From the NCBI GenBank assembly GCA_023270155.1, contig JAGLTB010000118.1, positions 1 to 40,187 on the forward strand: DNA of 40,187 bases. Direction: 5' to 3'. A model generated the notes under the pieces. It was not told where the DNA came from. It saw only the letters and a program-made list of their open reading frames with translations, and ran no database searches. Shown here piece after piece: positions 28,500 through 36,957 of this stretch (positions are counted from its first letter, which is position 1; the number at the start of each line of letters is the position of its first letter). Position numbers and translations under genes: made by a program. Source of the DNA: Candidatus Heimdallarchaeota archaeon (GTDB lineage: Archaea > Asgardarchaeota > Heimdallarchaeia > Heimdallarchaeales > Heimdallarchaeaceae).

Positions 28500-29426
28500 A
28501 TGATTATTGATGGGCATATTGATGTTCTATTTGCTCTACAAAGGCAACAAAGATCATTTTCAAAGGAATCAGAAGTAGGTCACGTAGATTTACCTAGAAT
28601 GAAGAGAGGGGTTGTTCTTGCAGCTTTTTTTGCTATATACCCTACTGCTAGTAACTATTCAATTTCTAGAGGAGTTGATTATTGGTTTCAACTTGTTAAT
28701 GATCCTGAAAATGAATTGATACACATTAAAAAAATCGAGGATTTTGAAAAGTGTAAAAGAGAAGATAAGGTTGGAGCAATTCTTCATTTTGAAGGCTCAG
28801 GAGGATTGGAATCAGAGTTCCATAATCTAAGAAATTATCATAAACTAGGTCTAAGAAGTATGGGATTAAGCTGGTCCAATCTAAACAAATTTGCAACTGG
28901 AGTAGGAATGGATGAAAAAAGAGGATTAACATCTGAAGGGAAACAGCTTGTAGAAGAGATGGAAGAATTAGGGATAATTGTAGACGTAAGTCATTTGAAT
29001 GAGAAAAGTTTTTGGGATGTTATTGAGTGTTCATCTAAACCATTTATTGCTTCTCACAGCAATGCTTATTCTCTTTGCGATCACATTCGAAATTTAAAAG
29101 ATGAACAAATGAAAGCAATAGGGGAGTCCAATGGTACTATAGGAATAAATTTCTGTGTAGGTTTCCTTTCTTCAGAGTTAGATAAAGATGAAATTACTCT
29201 TGAAACCATTAAGAATCATATAGATTATGTTGTTGATAAAGCTGGAATTAATCATGTAAGTCTAGGTTCAGATTATGATGGGGCGACGGTACCTACAGTT
29301 GTAAAAAATATCAGTTTTTATCCAAAACTTCTAGAATATTTAGAAGAAAATGGATATAATAAAACAGATTTGAACAAAATCAAACATGAGAATTTTATGC
29401 GTGTTATGAAAGCCTGTTGGATATAA
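28500..29426 (+). CDS. Membrane dipeptidase (peptidase M19)
   Basis: MIIDGHIDVLFAL, AILHFEGSGGLES, LGLRSMGLSWSNLNKFATG, GIIVDVSHLNEKSFWDVIECSSKPFIASHSNAYSLCDHIRNL, VSLGSDYDGA. Confidence 0.92.
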   Translation: MIIDGHIDVLFALQRQQRSFSKESEVGHVDLPRMKRGVVLAAFFAIYPTASNYSISRGVDYWFQLVNDPENELIHIKKIEDFEKCKREDKVGAILHFEGSGGLESEFHNLRNYHKLGLRSMGLSWSNLNKFATGVGMDEKRGLTSEGKQLVEEMEELGIIVDVSHLNEKSFWDVIECSSKPFIASHSNAYSLCDHIRNLKDEQMKAIGESNGTIGINFCVGFLSSELDKDEITLETIKNHIDYVVDKAGINHVSLGSDYDGATVPTVVKNISFYPKLLEYLEENGYNKTDLNKIKHENFMRVMKACWI

Positions 29427-29436
29427 TTCGGAAAAA

Positions 29437-30093
29437 TTAGAATGATAAGTAACCAAAAATATGTGGATAAATTATCTGCTGTTGCCATCTAATTTGCATC
29501 CTGAATGACAGAAGTAATCCAGATACTTTATTTCTTCTCATTATCAGATTAGATTCCGAATTGTTATTTTTGTTTTGATAAAAAGGTATTGTAAAGAAAT
29601 CACTTCCTTGAACATCAAAAGTTTTATTCCCTTGACTAGTTTCTGCAACTATTTCTCTATCAAAGTAGAAATGAATTGCAGAATACTCATCTTCTGGAAG
29701 AGAAAAACTTGCATACAAATCGATTGTATTATTTATCGTTTTTAGATCAATAATTTTTGGGTAGTCAATCAAATCAATAAGAATGTCTTGACCTTTGCTT
29801 TTCATCTTTAATGCAGTTATTATTAGATACATATGAAGAACTTGATAAGAAGGCATTGATGATTCTAAGGTAATTTCTGGATCTGTAGAAGCATTTTCAG
29901 ATATATCTCCATCTACATACAACAACAGAGTGCCATCATATCTTGAATCTGTCCAATTAAATGGATTTTCTCTAAAATCTTGTATGTCAGAAACAATTAA
30001 ACTAAAATCCTTTACAGTGATTAATGCTGCAACTGTGGCTCCTGATATCATCATAATCAGAAGTATTAGTGTAATTTTATTCCTGCCATTCAT
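29437..30093 (-). CDS. Membrane-anchored/secreted hypothetical protein
   Basis: N-terminal TM ITLILLIMMISGATVAALITV followed by extracytosolic beta-rich domain with several N-x-S/T sites. Confidence 0.6.
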   Translation of the reverse strand: MNGRNKITLILLIMMISGATVAALITVKDFSLIVSDIQDFRENPFNWTDSRYDGTLLLYVDGDISENASTDPEITLESSMPSYQVLHMYLIITALKMKSKGQDILIDLIDYPKIIDLKTINNTIDLYASFSLPEDEYSAIHFYFDREIVAETSQGNKTFDVQGSDFFTIPFYQNKNNNSESNLIMRRNKVSGLLLSFRMQIRWQQQIIYPHIFGYLSF

Positions 30094-30166
30094 TGTAATT
30101 CCTTCACATTGTCTTTCTCTTAAGCTTTTTTTATCCTTCTTATTTAATTCTTTAAAGTCATTTTTT

Positions 30167-30985
30167 CTATATTGTAATCATAAGGTAAATGTAATCAATT
30201 ATTATCAGGACACCAGCTATCAACACAGCTTGATACTGCTTGCAGTTGGTTGATAAGTAAATTCCCTGCGAAACAAATATCGCTGATATTATCTTTACAA
30301 TTGCAAAAATTATATTCATCAGAATCAATAGCCAGCCTTCCATACTTGTATTAGTATAATGAATAATCCCTATGGGAATTAAGTAAATAATATATGGGAT
30401 GATTCCAACAAAGATTCCTACCCATAATTCTTTGAAATTCAAATCCTTTTTTATAGACTTAAAGATAAGGAAAACTATTGTCAGATAAAGATACCAATGT
30501 GTGATAGAGATTAATCCATTTATTATTGCTCCTCCTTCAAGAATGGATTCTAATGAGCTGAAATAAGTGTTTGATACTCCAAATAACCAAGCAACAACTA
30601 CAAGAAATATATTCAGTTCAATGAGACTTCTAACTGGATCTCCAAAGAAGTAATGATATAATTCGCGAATAGCTATTTTATCCAAAAACCATGATTTTCT
30701 TTCTTCTTCTGTTTCAGGGAGTGTTACTTTGTGAATGATATCTTCAACAATTTTTTTGCCCTTTTCATTAAGTTGATAGAAACTTTGTTGATCCTTTTGA
30801 ATATATGAATCCAAGTTTTTAAGATGATAAAATAGACTACCATCAGTCAGTTCCAATTCTTCCCTAATTGCTGTAAAGGAAATTGATCCTTGTTCAGCTA
30901 TTAGTTTAAGGATTCTCTGTCTTATAGGATTGGATAGAATTTTCATTTGAGTACTACTACTAATCTCTCCTATCTGAGAATCCAT
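30167..30985 (-). CDS. ArsR-like winged-helix regulator with C-terminal multi-TM domain
   Basis: MKILSNPIRQRILKLIAEQGSISFTAIREELELTDGSLFYHLKNLDSYIQK (wHTH), followed by about five hydrophobic segments. Confidence 0.8.
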   Translation of the reverse strand: MDSQIGEISSSTQMKILSNPIRQRILKLIAEQGSISFTAIREELELTDGSLFYHLKNLDSYIQKDQQSFYQLNEKGKKIVEDIIHKVTLPETEEERKSWFLDKIAIRELYHYFFGDPVRSLIELNIFLVVVAWLFGVSNTYFSSLESILEGGAIINGLISITHWYLYLTIVFLIFKSIKKDLNFKELWVGIFVGIIPYIIYLIPIGIIHYTNTSMEGWLLILMNIIFAIVKIISAIFVSQGIYLSTNCKQYQAVLIAGVLIIIDYIYLMITI

Positions 30986-31019
30986 TAACTACTATACATT
31001 ATTCTCACCTATATAATTT

Positions 31020-31054
31020 TAACTTTAAAACTATACTTTAGAAAATTAAAGTTA
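31020..31054. promoter_or_regulatory. 9-bp inverted repeat TAACTTTAA-N17-TTAAAGTTA in divergent intergenic region
   Basis: Arms at 31020-31028 and 31046-31054, between the membrane wHTH gene (-) and the secreted protein gene (+). Confidence 0.4.
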
Positions 31055-31088
31055 CATCTTCAGAGAGTTAAATGAACACGTATTAAAT

Positions 31089-32114
31089 TTGTGGGGAGAA
31101 GTAGTTATCGGTGAAAAAATGACTAAAAAACTCACTCTAATTGGTTTAGGCTTGATTGCATTGATGTTTATAACAATGGGATCTCAAGCAGCGCCTGAGC
31201 AAGGTTTAGAATACGAATGGAAGAATGGAATTGCAACAGTTGAAACAGAAAATGTTACAATAAGTGTCAATACTTTTGGTAATTTACCTGGTTTCCATTA
31301 TAAATTAGCTTCAGGCTTGAATTATACTGTTATCTTCAAACAGCTTGTTGAATATGAGGATCTTAATGAAGATGGAGTATTTCAATCAAATGAATCTCTA
31401 ACTGGAATGCCATTTTTGACATTAACCAGTATTAGCTGGATATTCAGTGATTTTGATGTTGAAGAAACTGAAGGACTAATTACTGCTATTCATTTCAACT
31501 TTACAGCTGGTGAGATAATGGGTATACTGTATGATGATTTAGATATTACTATCGCCATGCATCTTTATCTAGAAGATCAAATTATAGACGGTTATGAGCT
31601 CGTTGGAGGAACTGAACTCAAATTTGATCTCTATATAAGCGGATGGCCTTGGGAAGCTGATACTAATTTACTAGCACTTCGATTTGATATCATTCTTAGT
31701 GAAGGAATGCAAGTCAGAAATCAGTTGAATCAACCAATTGACACAACAGTTGATAATTCAGGCAACGAGAAGAAACTGGAAAACAAAGCTGGAGAACTAA
31801 AGCAAGAAATCGCTTTCCAAAACGAAGAAAAAACTGCTTTCTTTGGATATTCAAGTCAAGCGCAAATTAGAAACCAAACTGAATCCCAATTTAGATATGG
31901 TGATGTTAGTGCTTCCTATTGTGTTACTGGAGACAATTTGATAAAGATATACTTATCTTTTGAACACTTCGACTATCTAATTTATGATCCTTCGCTAGGA
32001 ACATATGATTCTGGTGAATCAACTGGTGTTCCATTTGCTTGGATCAGTGCGATAATAGCTCCTATAGTTCTAGTAGCTGCAATAAAAACTTCAAACTACT
32101 TCAGGAAAAAATAA
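31089..32114 (+). CDS. Secreted hypothetical protein with signal peptide and C-terminal TM anchor
   Basis: N-terminal KKLTLIGLGLIALMFITMGSQAAPE; C-terminal GVPFAWISAIIAPIVLVAAIKTSNYFRKK; beta-rich body. ATG 31119 (MTKK) is a likely alternative start. Confidence 0.65.
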   Translation: MWGEVVIGEKMTKKLTLIGLGLIALMFITMGSQAAPEQGLEYEWKNGIATVETENVTISVNTFGNLPGFHYKLASGLNYTVIFKQLVEYEDLNEDGVFQSNESLTGMPFLTLTSISWIFSDFDVEETEGLITAIHFNFTAGEIMGILYDDLDITIAMHLYLEDQIIDGYELVGGTELKFDLYISGWPWEADTNLLALRFDIILSEGMQVRNQLNQPIDTTVDNSGNEKKLENKAGELKQEIAFQNEEKTAFFGYSSQAQIRNQTESQFRYGDVSASYCVTGDNLIKIYLSFEHFDYLIYDPSLGTYDSGESTGVPFAWISAIIAPIVLVAAIKTSNYFRKK

Positions 32115-32116
32115 TT

Positions 32117-32145
32117 CTCTTTTCTTTTTTTTTTATTTTTTTTCT
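32117..32145 (+). terminator. Poly-T archaeal terminator
   Basis: tctcttttctttttttttttattttttttctt-type T-rich tract immediately after stop 32112-32114. Confidence 0.5.
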
Positions 32146-32597
32146 TCATCTAATGGAACTAATTCTAATTGTCTCCCATATCCAGTATCAATTTCCTGTA
32201 TTATTCCTTCTTCAATTAATTTATCAACTCTTTCTCTAATGATTCTTCTGGAGGCTGATCCTCTTTCCTTTCTAACTTGTTCTGTTAGTTGTGAAATATT
32301 TAGTCTCTCTTTTCTTTCAAGTGATGAGATTATTGCTTTCGAAATCTCATCATATTTAAAATCAGGAAATCTTTCAAGAATTCTCTCCTTCAGAGAAAGG
32401 GTTTGTGAAATTACTGCAAAAGGAGCCTTGGAAACCTGTAAGGTAGAAGTTAATATTTGTAGCAGACCCATCATCTGTTTCAGTTCAGGATTATCTTCTG
32501 TTACCTTGTGTTGCAGATTGTTAATCTGTAGAATAACATAATTGATTTTTTCCTCCAGTTCATTTATTCTACTTTCTAATGATTCTTCTTCTGACAT
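32133..32597 (-). CDS. Coiled-coil protein with C-terminal winged-helix-like domain
   Basis: ESRINELEEKINYVILQINNLQHKV coiled coil; RLNISQLTEQVRKERGSASRRIIRERVDKLIEEGIIQE wHTH-like. Confidence 0.6.
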   Translation of the reverse strand: MSEEESLESRINELEEKINYVILQINNLQHKVTEDNPELKQMMGLLQILTSTLQVSKAPFAVISQTLSLKERILERFPDFKYDEISKAIISSLERKERLNISQLTEQVRKERGSASRRIIRERVDKLIEEGIIQEIDTGYGRQLELVPLDEEKK

Positions 32598-32655
32598 AGG
32601 AAAATCACTGAATTAATTATTTAAGGTGTGTTGAAGTGTCCCAAGATAATTAGTC

Positions 32656-32946
32656 TTAGTTGCTTCCTAGTTTGATTGTGAACCCTTTACCTTTTGAAAT
32701 TTTTTGTAAATCAGCTAGTTTCAACATTCTTCCAAGACTTAAAGTGTTGGAATACGATTTTATTAGTTCCCTACGAAGGCTTCTAGGTACACCATCTTTT
32801 TTGAGATTATTACCTATCATTACTTTATTTCTTGATTTTTTCATAGAGTTTAGAAATAAGAGATATAGCATAAGATAGGGAAAAATGCCAGCTAAGTAAG
32901 TAATGTGCAATGTTACCCAGAAAATTGCCCACATTGTTTTTGTCAT
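32656..32946 (-). CDS. Small membrane protein (96 aa), unknown
   Basis: N-terminal TM MWAIFWVTLHITYLAGIFPYLMLYLLFL followed by basic tail; same strand, close spacing with neighbours. Confidence 0.55.
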   Translation of the reverse strand: MTKTMWAIFWVTLHITYLAGIFPYLMLYLLFLNSMKKSRNKVMIGNNLKKDGVPRSLRRELIKSYSNTLSLGRMLKLADLQKISKGKGFTIKLGSN

Positions 32947-32971
32947 TTTTTCACCTATCTTTTACTGAAGA

Positions 32972-33337
32972 TTAATCTTCATCATCTGATTTCTTCTTAG
33001 AGATTTTTTCATCAATATCCTGAGGTATTGCCTTCATTGCGTTTCCTAAGACATCAAATGATTTTGAAAAGTTCATGACTATTTCTCTAATCATATCTTC
33101 AGGTAATCCTTGTTCTTTTAGTTCCTTATACAAAGAACCAATGCCTTTCGCATAATTTCCAGCTATTGAAGGATCATATATTGATTGAAAGATATTTTTG
33201 ATTAACTCAGGAACTTCTGATGATACTACTCCAAGTATTTCTTTTACTTCCGCTGCATCAGAAGATTTACCTTTAGATTTCTTTACTTCTTTTTCGATTT
33301 TTTCGTTCAATTTATCACCCAATTCGTTTATATCCAA
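32972..33337 (-). CDS. Hypothetical helical protein (121 aa)
   Basis: Charged helical MDINELGDKLNEKIEKEVKKSKGK...LPEDMIREIVMNFSKSFDVLGNAMKAIPQDIDEKISKKKSDDED; first gene of three-gene cluster. Confidence 0.6.
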   Translation of the reverse strand: MDINELGDKLNEKIEKEVKKSKGKSSDAAEVKEILGVVSSEVPELIKNIFQSIYDPSIAGNYAKGIGSLYKELKEQGLPEDMIREIVMNFSKSFDVLGNAMKAIPQDIDEKISKKKSDDED

Positions 33338-33362
33338 TTTGTTTCACCTAAGTATTCTTGAT

Positions 33363-33403
33363 TGGTCACTTATTTTGAGGGTGGTGGTCACAAATTGGTC
33401 ACA
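33363..33403. promoter_or_regulatory. Three direct repeats TGGTCAC / GTGACCA upstream of the 33337 gene
   Basis: Copies start at 33364, 33386 and 33397 (spacing 22 and 11 bp). Confidence 0.5.
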
Positions 33404-33431
33404 TTTAATACTTTTATGATGTAATTCTTAC

Positions 33432-34712
33432 TTAGTTATCATTTAAGTTTTCCTTCTTGACTTGAAACTTTCTCCTAATTAAAAAGAAAAGAACTATTGA
33501 AATTACTAATGTAATGATCGCATAAACCAGAGAATATCTCAGCATAATAAAAATCCCAAGTGGAGATGTATCTGCTAAAACTCCTAAAATGAGAATTCCT
33601 ACTGCCACGCCAGATATACTTATCGAACCAAATATACCATATGCAGCAGCTCTTCTCTCTTTTGACGTGAAATTAGCTACTAATGTATACATTGAAACTG
33701 CATAAAATGGATATAGCGGTACACTATAGAGAACCAACCCTAAAATTGCATTTCTAGGGAAAATCGTCATAAAGAGAAAAACTAAATTTTGAATGAAAAT
33801 ATATCCTACTGCAGTTTTAATAATTGCTTTATTTGTAGATATATTTCCAAAGAAAATAGAGATTGGGATGGCGATCATCGTTGTTGCAATCAAAAAAATA
33901 GAATAATGGATTCCTTTAACACTAAGAGTTTCAATGAAATATATGGAATTATAGGCCCAAAATCCTCCCATTGTACTCTGCAAGAAAAAAGCTAACACGA
34001 CTGTTATAGTGAATAATAAAGGAAAAGTTGCTATAGGGGGTGTTTTTCGATCTATTTTTTGATCATTGGTTTCTTGTTTTCGTTGTCTATTTTCCTTTAC
34101 TAAACTTGCTAAAATTACAGCAACGAGAAGACCAATAGAAGCTATTATTAGCTGAATATCCATAGCAGAATCACCAAACTTATCATAAATAGTGCCTGAA
34201 ATTGGGCTCATTATTATCCAAGCAACGCTAGTTATTGCAGTAATCTTTCCTAGAATTACTTCTTTCGGTTTATTTGTTACAGTCGTACCTAAGGCATAGT
34301 AATTAGCTGATTGAGCAGAACCAAAAAAATATCCTACAAAAATCATAACAAGAAATAAAGTTGGATTAGCTGAAAAAATCAAACTAAAGTACATCAATCC
34401 CATAAAAACTAATCCTCCAACAACAAACCACTTCATACCAAATTTATCAGCTAAAAAACCCCACAATAATGTTCCAATGATTATCATTGCGTTTGGAATT
34501 ACATTTACCAATCCTATTATTACAAATGATTCTACTTCGAATATTTGATTTAACCACAATGGAGCATATGGTGCAAAATTAGCTAAACCGATGTGATAGA
34601 AAAACATGCTAAAAATGACTAAAAACTCACTTCTCTCAAAACTCAGCCATTCTAAGATTTTTCTTTTTGTTTTATTATTTTCTTTATGTTCAATCCTTGA
34701 ATGGGAGTCCAT
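33432..34712 (-). CDS. MFS transporter
   Basis: 12-TM pattern; LLWGFLADKFGMKWFVVGGLVFMGLMY and FTSKERRAAAYGIFGSISISGVAVG motifs. Confidence 0.88.
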   Translation of the reverse strand: MDSHSRIEHKENNKTKRKILEWLSFERSEFLVIFSMFFYHIGLANFAPYAPLWLNQIFEVESFVIIGLVNVIPNAMIIIGTLLWGFLADKFGMKWFVVGGLVFMGLMYFSLIFSANPTLFLVMIFVGYFFGSAQSANYYALGTTVTNKPKEVILGKITAITSVAWIIMSPISGTIYDKFGDSAMDIQLIIASIGLLVAVILASLVKENRQRKQETNDQKIDRKTPPIATFPLLFTITVVLAFFLQSTMGGFWAYNSIYFIETLSVKGIHYSIFLIATTMIAIPISIFFGNISTNKAIIKTAVGYIFIQNLVFLFMTIFPRNAILGLVLYSVPLYPFYAVSMYTLVANFTSKERRAAAYGIFGSISISGVAVGILILGVLADTSPLGIFIMLRYSLVYAIITLVISIVLFFLIRRKFQVKKENLNDN

Positions 34713-34824
34713 ACTCCTTTTTAATGTAAGTACTTCTTAACTTTTATTTATACAAAATGATTAAAAAGCGAAAAGTTGATATTTATACAAGAATAAATCT
34801 TTCTGAAAGAGTGTTCGATCATCA

Positions 34825-36000
34825 ATGAACAGTGAAGAACCTGATAGTGTTAAAGACATCTTAATAGAAATGAAAACGCTCTCTGAGATATGTGTAGATT
34901 TAGCTTTTGCATCTCTCTTATATTCAGATAGAGTTGTAGCTGAACAAGTATTAGTTTTAGAAGAAAAAATCGATGATCTGTATAAGAAACTTCTAGACTA
35001 TTTATCCATGTCAATAAAGAGTCGGAGCCAAGCAGAACAACTTAGAATTTATTATGTTATAGGAGAAGCTAGCAACATAATTTCCGATTCAGCAGCAGAT
35101 ATGGCTTCTTTGGTACTATTGGATTACAAAATAAAGGATGAAATAAAATTAGTCCAGCAACATATGGATCAAATAGTGGATCTCGTTCCTTTGGAAGAAA
35201 CATCTATTTTGTGCGGAGAATCTGAATTATCATCTTGCATTCATGATATGTTAGGAGTTGACATTGTTGGTATAATTAGACCAGATAAAAAACTCTTGAC
35301 CAATTATGATGAGATATTGAAAGCTGGAGATTTGTTAATATTTCGAGGACCTTTTGAGAATGTTAACCATTTCATCCTATTAGCTAAAGGAAAGCATCAT
35401 TCCGTAGAACAAGCTAGAAAAGCAATAATTGAGCAAGGGGAAGTTACTCCTGATAAAGAGCTAAAGTATCACCAAGATTTGCTCGTTACCATGAAAGAAT
35501 CTGCTGAATTAGTTGTAGATTTAGCTTATCTTTATGCTTTTGAAGATCTACCAAAAATCAAGACTCTCATTTTATCAACTGAAGATAAAATAGATAAACT
35601 TCAGTATGAATTAATAGAAGAGGTACTGCGACTATTCAAACAAGATATGATTGGAAAGAAGACACTTATGGCATACCTTCGAATGGCAGATTCTTTTGAA
35701 GAGATTGCAGATGCTGCAATAAAAATTGCTTTCGGAGTATCAGCAAGACATAAACCTTACACAATTCTCGAAGAAGTTGTAGACGATTCATCAGAAGCTC
35801 TGGATTATATTCCAGTGACAAAAGATTCTCCTTACGTAGGTAAGACAGTAAAGGAAGCTGAGTACCTTGATGATTTCATGCAAATACTAGCTGTCCGTCA
35901 GAAAGGACAATATTTCCTTTTCCCTAAGGATGATGCAAAGATAAAAGCAGGAGATGGACTATTAATAAAAGAATATTCAAGTCCAGAAGATCCAGAATAA
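34825..36000 (+). CDS. PhoU-like / RCK_C (TrkA-C) protein with duplicated PhoU-RCK_C units
   Basis: PhoU-like helices at both halves (IDDLYKKLLDYLSMSI..., IDKLQYELIEEVLRLFKQ...), each followed by a TrkA-C-like segment (VVGIIRPDKKLLTNYDEILKAGDLLIFRGP; ILAVRQKGQYFLFPKDDAKIKAGDGLLIKE). Confidence 0.78.
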   Translation: MNSEEPDSVKDILIEMKTLSEICVDLAFASLLYSDRVVAEQVLVLEEKIDDLYKKLLDYLSMSIKSRSQAEQLRIYYVIGEASNIISDSAADMASLVLLDYKIKDEIKLVQQHMDQIVDLVPLEETSILCGESELSSCIHDMLGVDIVGIIRPDKKLLTNYDEILKAGDLLIFRGPFENVNHFILLAKGKHHSVEQARKAIIEQGEVTPDKELKYHQDLLVTMKESAELVVDLAYLYAFEDLPKIKTLILSTEDKIDKLQYELIEEVLRLFKQDMIGKKTLMAYLRMADSFEEIADAAIKIAFGVSARHKPYTILEEVVDDSSEALDYIPVTKDSPYVGKTVKEAEYLDDFMQILAVRQKGQYFLFPKDDAKIKAGDGLLIKEYSSPEDPE

Positions 36001-36011
36001 CATTGATTCTT

Positions 36012-36842
36012 TCATAAATGAGAATTCAACCATTCCACTAAATCAGACAAAGCAGAATCTCTATTATTCTTGCCCTCTGTATACATCTCGTGTTTGCACC
36101 CTTTATAGATTTTTACTGTCTTGTCTTTGGGCTTTAAATCTGAATTCAATTCATCTAATCCAAGAACCATAGTATCAAGTTCTCCTTTCTGCATAAGCAC
36201 AGGGATTTGAATTTCACCAATCTTAGGTTTTATCTCTTTGTAATGGTCCATAAATGCTACACCCATTCCAGCTGAAGCAACTTTGTAGTTTATTAGAGGA
36301 TCATTAGTATAATCAGCAACAGATTCAGGATCAGATGAAATCTCATTTGGATCTAGGTTTGAAGCAGCTTTGAAAGAGGGATATATTTTTGCCATAACCC
36401 TTGCTAGTATTCGAAGTAAAGCTGGAATTTCCATAATATTTGTGCCTGTACCTGACAAAATCAGCCCTTGTAGCTCTTGTTGGTATTTGAGAGCATATCT
36501 CTGAGCAATGAAAGAACCCATTGAATGACCTACTATAAAAAATGGTAAATTAGGGTGTTTCTCCTTAATCATTTTAGTGAGTGTATAACAATCTTCTACA
36601 TACTCATCGAAAGACATTATGTGACTCCTTTTTCCCTCACTCTTTCCATGACCTCTATGATCATTTCCATAGACTATGAAATTCTCTGAAGTTAATCTTT
36701 CAATAAAATATTTGTATCGACCTATATGCTCGAATCCACCATGAAGAATTTGAATAATAGCTTTAGGTTCTTCAGGTATCCAAAATTTATAGAAAATCTT
36801 TAGATTTTTCAGCCCAGTAAAATAATCTTCTTTGTGTTCCAT
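36012..36842 (-). CDS. Alpha/beta hydrolase (monoacylglycerol lipase-like)
   Basis: IIQILHGGFEHIGRY, YGNDHRGHGKSEGKR, FFIVGHSMGSFIAQRYAL (GxSxG), MQKGELDTMV, YKGCKHEMYTE. Confidence 0.9.
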   Translation of the reverse strand: MEHKEDYFTGLKNLKIFYKFWIPEEPKAIIQILHGGFEHIGRYKYFIERLTSENFIVYGNDHRGHGKSEGKRSHIMSFDEYVEDCYTLTKMIKEKHPNLPFFIVGHSMGSFIAQRYALKYQQELQGLILSGTGTNIMEIPALLRILARVMAKIYPSFKAASNLDPNEISSDPESVADYTNDPLINYKVASAGMGVAFMDHYKEIKPKIGEIQIPVLMQKGELDTMVLGLDELNSDLKPKDKTVKIYKGCKHEMYTEGKNNRDSALSDLVEWLNSHL

Positions 36843-36957
36843 GCAAAATAAGATTGAATACTTATTATAAAATATTGCGTGAAAAAAGTATTTTCTGAAA
36901 TCTGTAACTTAGATATTCGGAATAGATAAAACCCGAGAAGGTAGAAATCTAACAAAG

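Noticed and set aside
29930-30253. 107-aa plus-strand ORF between the two minus-strand genes
   Set aside because: Overlaps both supported minus-strand CDSs and gives a low-complexity hydrophobic product.
32239-32541. 100-aa antisense ORF in the wHTH gene
   Set aside because: Antisense to a coherent coiled-coil/wHTH protein; Ser-rich product typical of antisense translation.
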